From CAZYTO01 sp964650405 (GTDB lineage Bacteria > Acidobacteriota > Thermoanaerobaculia > Gp7-AA8): a stretch of DNA of 54,182 nt. The DNA lies in NCBI GenBank assembly GCA_964650405.1, contig CAZYTO010000006.1, positions 1 to 54,182 of the forward strand, read 5' to 3'. Positions within the stretch are counted from its first letter, which is position 1; the number at the start of each line of letters is the position of its first letter. The notes beneath the pieces are model-generated. The model was not told the DNA's origin, ran no database searches, and was given only the letters and a program-made list of their open reading frames with translations. This document shows positions 1 to 6,967 of the stretch, piece after piece. A program made the translations under genes and the position numbers.

Positions 1-2196
1 CCGGGCGGCCCGGGCGGGCGTCCGATGGGTCCGCGTCCCGGTGGTCCGGGCGGACCGGCCGGCGCCCGTGGCCCTGGTCAGGGCTTCCGTCCCAGTGGTC
101 CCGGAGCGCGTCCGATGGGCGCGCCTCCTCCTCCTCCGCCCGCGGCCGGTCCGATGGGTGTCCGCCGCAAGAAGTCCGGAACCGACGGCGGCGACGAGCT
201 TGGCGCCAAGAAGAAGACGACCGGGAAACGCGGCAAGAGCGAACGTCCGGTAGAAGTCGACAACGAGTTGTTCACGAAGGGTCCCTTCAGCGGGACGCAG
301 ATCATCGCCGACGAGCTCGGGCCCGACATCCCGATGGTCGACGGTGAGGAAGAGAAGCCGAAGACCCCATCGTCGCGTCGCGATGCGCGCAAGCAGGCGG
401 CGCCGGTCACTGGCCGCGTCCTCGAGTTCACCAAGCCGAGCGGCAAGGTGGCGCTCACGGAAGGGGCGACCGTCAAGGAGTTGGCCGACAAGATGGGCAT
501 CAAGGCCAACGACCTCATGAAGCATCTCTTCATGAAGAAAGGCCTCATGGTCTCCATCAACCAGCCTCTGGGGGCGGAGCTGGCCCTCGAGGTGTCCAAG
601 GAGCTCGGCATCGACGCGGAGATCGTTTCGTTCGAGACCGCCGTCGAGCTCGAAGCGATGGAGAAGGCCGCGACCACCGGCACCATGCCGCGCGGTCCGG
701 TCATCACCGTCATGGGCCACGTCGACCACGGCAAGACCTCGCTCCTGGACGCCATCCGCAACGCGAACGTGGCGGCCGGCGAGGCCGGCGGCATCACCCA
801 GCACATCGGCGCCTATCACGTCGAAAAGCGGGGCCGGAAGATCGTCTTCCTCGACACGCCCGGCCACGAGGCCTTCACCATGATGCGTGCCCGCGGCGCC
901 AAGGTGACCGACATCGTCATCCTGGTCGTCGCCGCCGACGACGGCGTCATGCCCCAGACCAAGGAAGCCATCGACCACGCCCGCGCCGCCAAGGTGCCCA
1001 TGATCGTGGCCATCAACAAGATCGACAAGCCGAACGCCAACGTCGAGCGCGTCCGCCGCGAGCTGGCCGACGCCAGCGTCCTCGTCGAGCAGTGGGGCGG
1101 CGACGTCGTCTCCGTCGAGGTCAGCGCCGTCAAGCGCCAGGGCATCGACGACCTGCTGGACATGATCCTCCTCACCGCCGACTTGCTCGACCTGAAGGCC
1201 AATCCCGACATGCCGGCCAAGGGCGTCGTGCTGGAGGCGGAGAAGGAAGTGGGCCGCGGCATCGTGGCCACCGTGCTCGTCCAGGACGGCACCATGAAGA
1301 TCGGCGATCCTTTCTTCTCCGGCGCGACCTACGGGCGCGTCCGGGCCATGTCCGACGAGAACGGCGCGCGCATCAAGGACGCCGGTCCGGCCACTCCTGT
1401 GCAGATCACCGGCTTCGACGACGTTCCCGGCGCCGGCGATTCTCTGCAGGTCGTCGACGACGAGACGCAGTCGCGGATGATCGGCCAGATGCGCGCCGAG
1501 AAGGCGCGTGAGGCCGCGCAGACCAAGGGCGGCCGCATGTCCCTCGACCAGCTCTTCCAGCGCATGCAGCAGGGCAAGGTCAAGGAGCTGAACCTCATCC
1601 TCAAGGCCGACGTGCAGGGCTCGGTGGAAGTGCTGGCCGACACGATGCGCAAGCTGTCCACCAACGAGGTGAAGGTCAACGTCATGCACGCCTCCGTGGG
1701 CGCCATCTCCACCAACGACGTGCTCCTGGCCACGGCCTCCGACGCCATCGTCGTCGGCTTCAACGTCCGCCCCGAGCGCAATGCCGCCGATCTCGCCGAA
1801 AAGGAAGGGGTCGACGTCCGGCTCCATACCGTCATCTACAACCTGGTCGATGAGATCAAGTCGGCCATGACCGGCCTCCTCGATCCGAAGTTCCAGGAAG
1901 TGTTCCAGGGCCGCGCCGAAGTGCGCGACACCTTCAAGGTGCCGAAGGCGGGTGTCATCGCCGGCTGCATGGTCATCGACGGCATCATCCCCCGCACCGC
2001 CAGCGTCCGCCTGCTGCGCGACAACCGCGTCATCTACGAAGGCAAGATCGGCTCCCTCCGCCACTTCAAGAACGATGTGGCGGAAGTGCGCCAGGGCTTC
2101 GAGTGCGGCATCGGCATCGAGAAGTTCCAGGACATCAAAGTCGGTGACGTCATCGAGGCCTTCAAGGTCGAGAAGCTGGAACCGGCTCTTACGTAA
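1..2196 (+). CDS. infB: Translation initiation factor IF-2 (5' end outside window)
   Basis: IF-2 is the GTPase that brings initiator tRNA to the 30S subunit and promotes subunit joining in the cytoplasm. The reading frame is open from base 1 and the first in-frame ATG (25) lies inside a Gly/Pro/Arg-rich linker typical of the IF-2 N-terminal region, so the true start is upstream. The G domain shows GHVDHGKT (G1), GGITQHIG (G2), DTPGHEAF (G3) and NKID (G4), followed by the C-terminal domains that bind ribosome and fMet-tRNA. The gene ends in IGIEKFQDIKVGDVIEAF, a usual IF-2 terminus. A strong terminator follows directly and the next gene is convergent, so infB is the last gene of its transcript; the common partner rbfA is not downstream. 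Confidence 0.98.
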   Translation, partial: PGGPGGRPMGPRPGGPGGPAGARGPGQGFRPSGPGARPMGAPPPPPPAAGPMGVRRKKSGTDGGDELGAKKKTTGKRGKSERPVEVDNELFTKGPFSGTQIIADELGPDIPMVDGEEEKPKTPSSRRDARKQAAPVTGRVLEFTKPSGKVALTEGATVKELADKMGIKANDLMKHLFMKKGLMVSINQPLGAELALEVSKELGIDAEIVSFETAVELEAMEKAATTGTMPRGPVITVMGHVDHGKTSLLDAIRNANVAAGEAGGITQHIGAYHVEKRGRKIVFLDTPGHEAFTMMRARGAKVTDIVILVVAADDGVMPQTKEAIDHARAAKVPMIVAINKIDKPNANVERVRRELADASVLVEQWGGDVVSVEVSAVKRQGIDDLLDMILLTADLLDLKANPDMPAKGVVLEAEKEVGRGIVATVLVQDGTMKIGDPFFSGATYGRVRAMSDENGARIKDAGPATPVQITGFDDVPGAGDSLQVVDDETQSRMIGQMRAEKAREAAQTKGGRMSLDQLFQRMQQGKVKELNLILKADVQGSVEVLADTMRKLSTNEVKVNVMHASVGAISTNDVLLATASDAIVVGFNVRPERNAADLAEKEGVDVRLHTVIYNLVDEIKSAMTGLLDPKFQEVFQGRAEVRDTFKVPKAGVIAGCMVIDGIIPRTASVRLLRDNRVIYEGKIGSLRHFKNDVAEVRQGFECGIGIEKFQDIKVGDVIEAFKVEKLEPALT

Positions 2197-2220
2197 GTCA
2201 GAAGTCAGAAGTCTGAAGGC

Positions 2221-2258
2221 AAAAGGCAGAAGTGGCGCGGCGCCGCTTCTGCCTTTTT
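2221..2258. terminator. Bidirectional intrinsic terminator between infB and the oxidoreductase gene
   Basis: The 12-base arms AAAAGGCAGAAG (2221-2232) and CTTCTGCCTTTT (2246-2257) are perfectly complementary, with a GC-rich inner stem and a T run continuing to 2258. The A-rich left arm gives a T run on the minus strand, so it can serve the convergent gene ending at 2289 as well. Bases 2197-2218 just before it carry tandem copies of AAGTCAG/AAGTCTG (period 7), the same word-like structure seen in other junctions here. Confidence 0.85.
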
Positions 2259-2288
2259 CGTGCCCGGACCTGTGGCATGCGCGCTCCG

Positions 2289-3386
2289 TTAGTCGCCCGG
2301 TCCCCGCGTCTTCCGCAGCAGGAATTCGCCCACAGCGCGGCCGCGCAGGCCGGCCAGCAGGGTATCGAGCAGGCGCGGGCGGGAGAGGACGAAGGCCACG
2401 CGGCGGCTCCAGGTGATGCGGTGGGCGAAGGTGGCTTGGTGTCGCTCGCGGTAGGCGTTCTCGGCGCGGGTACGGTCGTGGAAGGCCCCTTCGATGAGCG
2501 GCGCGGCCAGGAAGGCGGACTGGATGGCCATGGCCATGCCGTTGCCGGTGAGCGGGTCGATGACGCCGGAGGCGTCGCCGAGCATGAAGATCCCTTCCTC
2601 GACGGCCGACCGGGAGCGGAAGATCACGGGCTCGGAGGAGAGGTACTGCTCCTGAGCTGGCGTGACGCGGCGGTACATGGCATCGAGAGGAGGCTCTTCG
2701 TTGCGGATCTGGTCGACGAAGGCGTCCCAGCGGCCCTTGTGATGCGCCAGGCGCTTGGCGTGGACGAGGCCGCAGACGTTGACGATGTCGCCCTCGACGC
2801 TGGAGACGCCGAGGTAGCCGCGGCGGAAGGAGTAGAGCTCGATGACGCCGGAGGGCGTGCCATGGAAGTGCCGCTTGAAGCCGAAGTTCCGGTGGGAGCG
2901 GTCGCGAACGAACGCCCGGGCGAGCTGCTGGTCGAAGCGTCCCCACCGCCCCCACGCCCCCGCCAGGACGCGGGCCCGGACGACCGTGCCGTCGTCGAGA
3001 GTGAGACGCCCGGCGCCGAGGGCCGTGGCCGTACGCCCTTCCAGCGGAAGGGCGCCGCGAGCGACGGCGGTCCGGTAAAGAAGGTCGTCGAGCAGGTGGC
3101 GCGACACGCCGCGTGCGGCGCGCGGGAAGTCGAATTCGTACGTGTGACGGCGCGAGACGACGCGGCAGTGCGTGATCTCCGGCGCGCCGGCCTCGAGGAT
3201 CGTCTGCAGGACGCCCAGCTCGTCGAGGAGCGGCAGGGCATCGTAAGAAAGGAATTCGCCGCAGACCTTGTCGCGCGGAAACGTGTCGCGGTCGATGAGC
3301 GCGACCTGGCGCCCGCTACCGGCGAGGAGCGCGGCCAGCGTGGAACCGCCCGGGCCGGCGCCGATGACGGCGACATCGACGTTCAC
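2289..3386 (-). CDS. FAD-dependent oxidoreductase, geranylgeranyl-reductase-like
   Basis: Predicted flavoprotein of 365 aa. The N-terminus VDVAVIGAGPGGS is the Rossmann FAD-binding motif. DRDTFPRDKVCGEFLS follows, a signature of the geranylgeranyl reductase/FixC-like family, and GDASGVIDPLTGNGMAMAI is the C-terminal FAD contact. GTG at 3386 is chosen because it overlaps the upstream methyltransferase stop as GTGA; the frame stays open further upstream, but only in sequence that codes for the methyltransferase. A GTG at 3392 is a possible alternative. It is the last gene of a cluster with a ketosynthase and a methyltransferase, so it probably oxidises, reduces or hydroxylates a lipid or polyketide-like product. 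The substrate cannot be read from the sequence. Confidence 0.85.
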   Translation of the reverse strand: MNVDVAVIGAGPGGSTLAALLAGSGRQVALIDRDTFPRDKVCGEFLSYDALPLLDELGVLQTILEAGAPEITHCRVVSRRHTYEFDFPRAARGVSRHLLDDLLYRTAVARGALPLEGRTATALGAGRLTLDDGTVVRARVLAGAWGRWGRFDQQLARAFVRDRSHRNFGFKRHFHGTPSGVIELYSFRRGYLGVSSVEGDIVNVCGLVHAKRLAHHKGRWDAFVDQIRNEEPPLDAMYRRVTPAQEQYLSSEPVIFRSRSAVEEGIFMLGDASGVIDPLTGNGMAMAIQSAFLAAPLIEGAFHDRTRAENAYRERHQATFAHRITWSRRVAFVLSRPRLLDTLLAGLRGRAVGEFLLRKTRGPGD

Positions 3387-4045
3387 TTCCACAGGAAGAG
3401 TCCGAAGCGGTACGGCCAGATGCGCGTGGTCTGCACCCTCGCCGCCGGCATCTTCGCGGCGATCTCCCGCGCCTCGGCATCGGTGTAGCCGCGGCGGACG
3501 GAGGCGGGAGCGTCGTAGCGGGTGATGCGGCCGACGAGGCGTAGCCATCCGAGGAGCTGGGTGACGAGCAGGGGGATGCGGGCGCGCTGGGTGTCGTTGA
3601 TCACCACGGCCCGCCGTGCGGCACGCAGGGCGTCGCGGAGGATGGCCGCGTTCTGGTCGGGAGTGAAGTGATGAAAGAAGTGCGCCGAGGTGACGACGTC
3701 GACCGCGCCCTCGCGCAGGGGCAGGTGGAGGGCGTCGGCCACGACGCGGTGGACGCGGGAGCCGCGGCGCTGGTAGCGAAGGTGGACGATGTTGAAGTCG
3801 AAGGCGATGGCCGTGAGGCGGGGATAGTCGCGCAGCGATTCGAGGCAGTCGGCCGTTCCCGCGCCGAGGTCGGCCACGCGCAGTGGCGCGCCGCGGTCCG
3901 GCGCGACCCGCGCGAGCAGCCGGCGGTAGACCCGCAGCCCGCCGAGATAGCGGTTGATGCGGCGGAGGTCGCGCAGCGAGCGTTCGACGTCCTCGCGGGG
4001 GGCGTCGTGCTCGTCGAGCAGCTCGGGTTCGTCGATGCGCTTCAT
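3383..4045 (-). CDS. Class I SAM-dependent methyltransferase
   Basis: Predicted small-molecule methyltransferase of 220 aa. Motif I is VADLGAGTAD (about residues 57-66), followed by an acidic post-I region (FDFN), DALHLPL and the hydrophobic strand VDVVTSAHFFHHF, the usual Rossmann-like order for class I enzymes. The start is ATG 4045; sequence further upstream in this frame only translates a simple tandem repeat. Its stop overlaps the GTG of the oxidoreductase (GTGA), implying translational coupling. With the upstream ketosynthase this suggests methylation of an acyl or polyketide-derived intermediate. Substrate and methylated atom are unknown. Confidence 0.85.
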   Translation of the reverse strand: MKRIDEPELLDEHDAPREDVERSLRDLRRINRYLGGLRVYRRLLARVAPDRGAPLRVADLGAGTADCLESLRDYPRLTAIAFDFNIVHLRYQRRGSRVHRVVADALHLPLREGAVDVVTSAHFFHHFTPDQNAAILRDALRAARRAVVINDTQRARIPLLVTQLLGWLRLVGRITRYDAPASVRRGYTDAEAREIAAKMPAARVQTTRIWPYRFGLFLWK

Positions 4046-4143
4046 GTTCGTTGTCCGTTGTTCGTTGTTCGTTGTTCGTTGCGCATTGATCGATTCGTCG
4101 CTCTTGTCTGTTGTCGTTCGAACAGCGAACAGCGAACAGCGAC
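4046..4143. repeat. Tandem-word inverted repeat between ketosynthase and methyltransferase genes
   Basis: The left half (4055-4081) is tandem CGTTGTT (period 7). The right half (about 4118-4143) is tandem GAACAGC (period 7). The two halves are approximate reverse complements, so the RNA could fold into a long hairpin with an imperfect stem. There is no T run, and the flanking genes point the same way, so this is more likely an mRNA-stability or spacer element than a simple terminator. Confidence 0.7.
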
Positions 4144-5400
4144 TCACACTCTCTTCAGTACCAGGGCCGAGTTCTTCGATCCGAAGGCGATGGTATTGCA
4201 GACGGCGACGTCGAGCTCCGCGCGGCGGCCGAGCTCCGGGATGTAGTCGAGATCGCACTCGGGGTCGGGAGCGTCGAGGTTGATGGTGGGGGCCAGGATG
4301 CCGTCGCGGAAGGCCATGAGGGTGGCGGCGATGCCGGCGGCGCCGCAGGCTCCCTGGGGGTGGCCGATCATCGACTTCGTGGCGCTTCCGGGGAGCCGGG
4401 TGGCGTGGGCGCCGAAGGCACGCTTGACGGCGCGTGTCTCGATCCGGTCGTTCAGGTCGGTGGAGGTGCCGTGGTAGTTGAGGTAGCCGATGTCGTCTGG
4501 GGCGACGCCGGCGTCTTTCATGGCCAGGGACATGGCCCGGGCCGGTTCTTCGCCCGAGTCGTCCATGCGCACGCGGTGGTAGGCGTCGCACGTCGAGCCG
4601 TACCCGGCCACCTCCGCGTAGATGTGGGCGCCGCGGGCGCGGGCGGTCTCCTCCCGTTCCATCACGAACATCCACGCCCCCTCGGAGAGAACGAAGCCGT
4701 CCCGGTTGCGGGTGAAGGGGCGTGACGCGATCTCCGGCGCGTGGTTGAAGGAGTTGGCCACGATGCGCATGATGCAGAAGCCGGTCATGACGGCCTCGGT
4801 GATGGTGGCGTCGGCGCCTCCGGCGATGAGGTAGTCGATCACGCCCAGCTTCAGGTTGCGGTATGCATAGCCGACGGCGTCGGTGGACGAGGTGCAGCCG
4901 GTGGAGATGAGGTGGGAGAAGCCATGGAAGTCGTACGCCATGGAGATCTCGCTGGCGATCGTGCCGATGGTGCCGGACGGGATGGAGTAGATCGAGGCCT
5001 GCTTGGTGGAGCCCTTGAACCAGAGCTCGTACATCCGCTCGCTGAACTCGATGGCACCGCCGCCCGACCCTAGCATCACGCCGATGGAACGGCGGGTCTC
5101 GAGGTCGAGCGCTTCCGGGTCGATCTTGGCGTCCCGCAGGGCCTCGGCGCTGGCGGCGATGGCCATGGGCACGACCCGCGAGACGTGCCGGATGTTCTTC
5201 TCGTCCACCCAGGCGTGGGGATCGAAGTCGACTTCGCCGGCCACGCGGCAGGGGAGATGGGAGGCGTCGAACTGGGTGATGGTGCGGATCCCGCTGCGCC
5301 CGGCGGCCAGGGCGCGGAAGTAATTCTCCCGACCGATGCCGTTGGGGCTGAGCACGCCCAGACCGGTGATGACAACCCGTGACGTCATCGTATTTTGCAT
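4144..5400 (-). CDS. Beta-ketoacyl-ACP synthase, FabF-like
   Basis: Thiolase-fold condensing enzyme (418 aa) that would join an acyl chain to malonyl-ACP. The Cys-His-His triad is visible: Cys169 in STGCTSSTDA, His310 in NYHGTSTDLND and His347 in KSMIGHPQGA. The C-terminal NTIAFGSKNS replaces the more usual NSFGFGG, so it is a divergent member and not a clear housekeeping FabF. ATG 5400 gives 418 aa; ATG 5388 (MTSRVVITGLG) is equally plausible and leaves more room for the divergent promoter region. It heads a three-gene minus-strand cluster with a methyltransferase and an FAD oxidoreductase. No acyl carrier protein gene is in view. Confidence 0.9.
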   Translation of the reverse strand: MQNTMTSRVVITGLGVLSPNGIGRENYFRALAAGRSGIRTITQFDASHLPCRVAGEVDFDPHAWVDEKNIRHVSRVVPMAIAASAEALRDAKIDPEALDLETRRSIGVMLGSGGGAIEFSERMYELWFKGSTKQASIYSIPSGTIGTIASEISMAYDFHGFSHLISTGCTSSTDAVGYAYRNLKLGVIDYLIAGGADATITEAVMTGFCIMRIVANSFNHAPEIASRPFTRNRDGFVLSEGAWMFVMEREETARARGAHIYAEVAGYGSTCDAYHRVRMDDSGEEPARAMSLAMKDAGVAPDDIGYLNYHGTSTDLNDRIETRAVKRAFGAHATRLPGSATKSMIGHPQGACGAAGIAATLMAFRDGILAPTINLDAPDPECDLDYIPELGRRAELDVAVCNTIAFGSKNSALVLKRV

Positions 5401-5429
5401 TTTGGAGTTTGCATTCTACGATTCCGCAC

Positions 5430-6176
5430 ATGCGCCGCCATTTGGTTGTCACCCTTCTGTCGCTTTTCGCCATCCCGACCTTCGCGCAGACCCCCGATCC
5501 GGATGCGCTGGCCCGGCAGACGATCGCCAAGCAGGCCGGTGCGGCATGGGAGAAGGCGCGCTACTTCGCCTTCTCCTTCGACGTGGACCGCGCCGGGGCC
5601 CGCGTGGCGTCGTTTGCCCAGCGCTGGGACCGCTACACCGGCGACTACCGCGTGAGCGGCAAGGACCGCCAGGGCCGCGACTTCGTGGTAGCCATGAACA
5701 CGAACACGAAGCAGGGGAAGGTGTGGCTCAACGGCAAGACGGCGGAATGGAAGGAAGCCGCGGACATGCTGGACTTCGGCTACAAGCGCTTCATCAACGA
5801 CACGTACTGGCTGCTCATGCCGCTGAAGATGCTCGATCCCGGCGTGCACCGCAGCTACGAAGGGACGAAGAGCGACAACGGCAAGACGTACGACGTGGTG
5901 AAACTGTGGTTCGACCAGGGCGTCGGCCTCACGCCCGCCGATCAGTACTGGGCCTGGATCAACAGCGAGAGCGGCCTGGTCGATCAGTGGCACATGAGGC
6001 TGCAGGGCACGAAGCCGGAAGACCCGGAGCTGGTCGTGCTCTTCCACGACTTCAAGAAGGTGGGCGGGATCGATTTCTCGACGCGGCGGGAGATGGTCGG
6101 GAAGAATCAGACAATCAGCCTCGATGATCTGGTGGTCGCGCACGAAGTGCCGAAGGACGCGTTCGGGGAGAAGTGA
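5430..6176 (+). CDS. Secreted protein of unknown function, LolA-like fold suspected
   Basis: Protein of 248 aa. MRRHLVVTLLSLFAIPTFAQ is a good signal peptide, and ATG 5430 is chosen because the signal peptide begins there; an upstream in-frame ATG at 5379 would place 17 unrelated residues before it. The mature part alternates beta-strand-like segments (FAFSFDVD, RWDRYTGDYRV, KVWLNGK) with NDTYWLLMPLKMLDPG. That pattern recalls LolA/outer-membrane lipoprotein-sorting-like DUF families (possibly DUF6503), which is recognition only. It is transcribed divergently from the ketosynthase. Periplasmic or outer-membrane lipid handling is a guess. Confidence 0.75.
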   Translation: MRRHLVVTLLSLFAIPTFAQTPDPDALARQTIAKQAGAAWEKARYFAFSFDVDRAGARVASFAQRWDRYTGDYRVSGKDRQGRDFVVAMNTNTKQGKVWLNGKTAEWKEAADMLDFGYKRFINDTYWLLMPLKMLDPGVHRSYEGTKSDNGKTYDVVKLWFDQGVGLTPADQYWAWINSESGLVDQWHMRLQGTKPEDPELVVLFHDFKKVGGIDFSTRREMVGKNQTISLDDLVVAHEVPKDAFGEK

Positions 6177-6223
6177 GGGGTCGCTGGTCGCGGATCACGC
6201 CGCCCGTCTAATCTCCATCGATT

Positions 6224-6247
6224 GAGGCCGGCGTGTTTGCCGGCCTC
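6224..6247. terminator. Terminator-like hairpin between convergent genes
   Basis: A perfect 9-bp GC-rich stem, GAGGCCGGC (6224-6232) pairing with GCCGGCCTC (6239-6247), with a 6-base loop. It lies between the stops of the convergent genes ending at 6176 and 6276. No real T run follows on either strand, so its efficiency as an intrinsic terminator is uncertain. Confidence 0.6.
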
Positions 6248-6275
6248 TTGCCCAATCCTCTCTCCCGAGGCGTTC

Positions 6276-6566
6276 TTACTGGATCGTGATCTCGTCGACG
6301 ACGCGGCTGACGCCCTTCACCTTCCGTGCGTCGGAAACGGCCTTCTGGCGGTCAGACGCGGAGAGACGGCCTCTCAGCGTGACGACACCGGTGCTGTTGT
6401 CGACGTCGATGGAGAGCCCGGTGATGCCATCCGTCAGCATGTTCTTGCGGATCTCTTCTTCGATGGCTTTGTTGTCAAGCGCCTTCGGGGTGGCGCGGTT
6501 CCAGTTCGAACAGGCCGGGAGCACGAGGGCCGTGCTCAGCAACATGCATACAAGAGACTTCTTCAT
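6276..6566 (-). CDS. BON-domain lipoprotein
   Basis: Protein of 96 aa. MKKSLVCMLLSTALVLPAC is a lipoprotein signal with the lipobox LPAC (Cys19). The rest fits a single BON domain: IEEEIRKNMLTDGITGLSID, then GVVTLRGRLSASDRQKAV and VKGVSRVVDEITI. BON domains are phospholipid- or periplasm-associated and occur in OsmY-type stress proteins. The start is well supported by GGAGG about 7 bases before ATG 6566. It is probably anchored in the outer or inner membrane facing the periplasm. It is a single-gene unit with repeats upstream. Confidence 0.85.
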   Translation of the reverse strand: MKKSLVCMLLSTALVLPACSNWNRATPKALDNKAIEEEIRKNMLTDGITGLSIDVDNSTGVVTLRGRLSASDRQKAVSDARKVKGVSRVVDEITIQ

Positions 6567-6597
6567 TGCATACCTCCGCTCTGTGCTGGAGCAACAC

Positions 6598-6770
6598 ACA
6601 GGCCAGCAACGACCCGGCGAGCGGAACGAAAAGGCGAGCGGCGAGCGGGACAGAGCTGCGGCGGAAGAGGCGTTCTGAGCCGTTCTTCGTTGGTCGTTCT
6701 TCGTTGATCGTTGGTCGTTGCTTGTCGTACTTTGGTGATCCTGCGAAACCGCGACCAGCGAATCAGCGAA
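6598..6770. repeat. Tandem-word repeats upstream of the BON gene
   Basis: Two kinds of short word recur here. GGCGAGC repeats occupy 6607-6648, the same word found in the nuoM and nuoJ tails. About 6686-6724 holds a run of TTCGTTG/GTCGTTG variants with period 7, followed by the partly complementary GCGACCAGCGAATCAGCG (6751-6768). There is no gene. The interval 6567-6967 otherwise holds only the palindromic element and a short CGAATCAG tandem at 6946-6968. Confidence 0.6.
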
Positions 6771-6808
6771 GCCTCTTAGTACAGCTCCCCGGAAGTGAGT
6801 GTCCACAT

Positions 6809-6914
6809 CGGGTTCCGTGTGGTGGCCACCGCCCCCGGTGGCCCGCGCTGCACCTCGCGGGATCCGAAGGCGTCAACGGTCCAGGCCACCGGGGCGGTGG
6901 CCACCACACGAACC
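6809..6914. repeat. Palindromic dispersed element, copy A
   Basis: The arms at 6817-6843 and 6884-6909 are nearly perfect reverse complements (GTGTGGTGGCCACCGCC against GGCGGTGGCCACCACAC), extended outward by GGTTC/GAACC. A second small palindrome (CCCGCG/CGCGGG) sits in the loop. The segment 6809-6885 is clearly related to 35988-36065 on the other strand: CGGGTTCxGTGTGGTGGCCA, CCCGCGCTG and TCCGAA appear in the same order and spacing. It is therefore a dispersed repeat, not a one-off hairpin. Confidence 0.7.
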
Positions 6915-6967
6915 GCCCGAGTGAATTGGCCCTCTCAGCGAATAGGCGAATCAGCGAATCAGCGAAT

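Noticed and set aside
2232..3488. Long plus-strand frame opposite the FAD oxidoreductase
   Set aside because: It is antisense to a gene with clear FAD motifs; the translation is low-complexity and typical of GC-rich shadow frames.
4046..5530. Extended N-terminus of the methyltransferase running back through the ketosynthase
   Set aside because: The extension is antiparallel-free but out of frame with the ketosynthase, rich in Arg/Pro/His, and passes through the tandem repeat; ATG 4045 starts the real domain.
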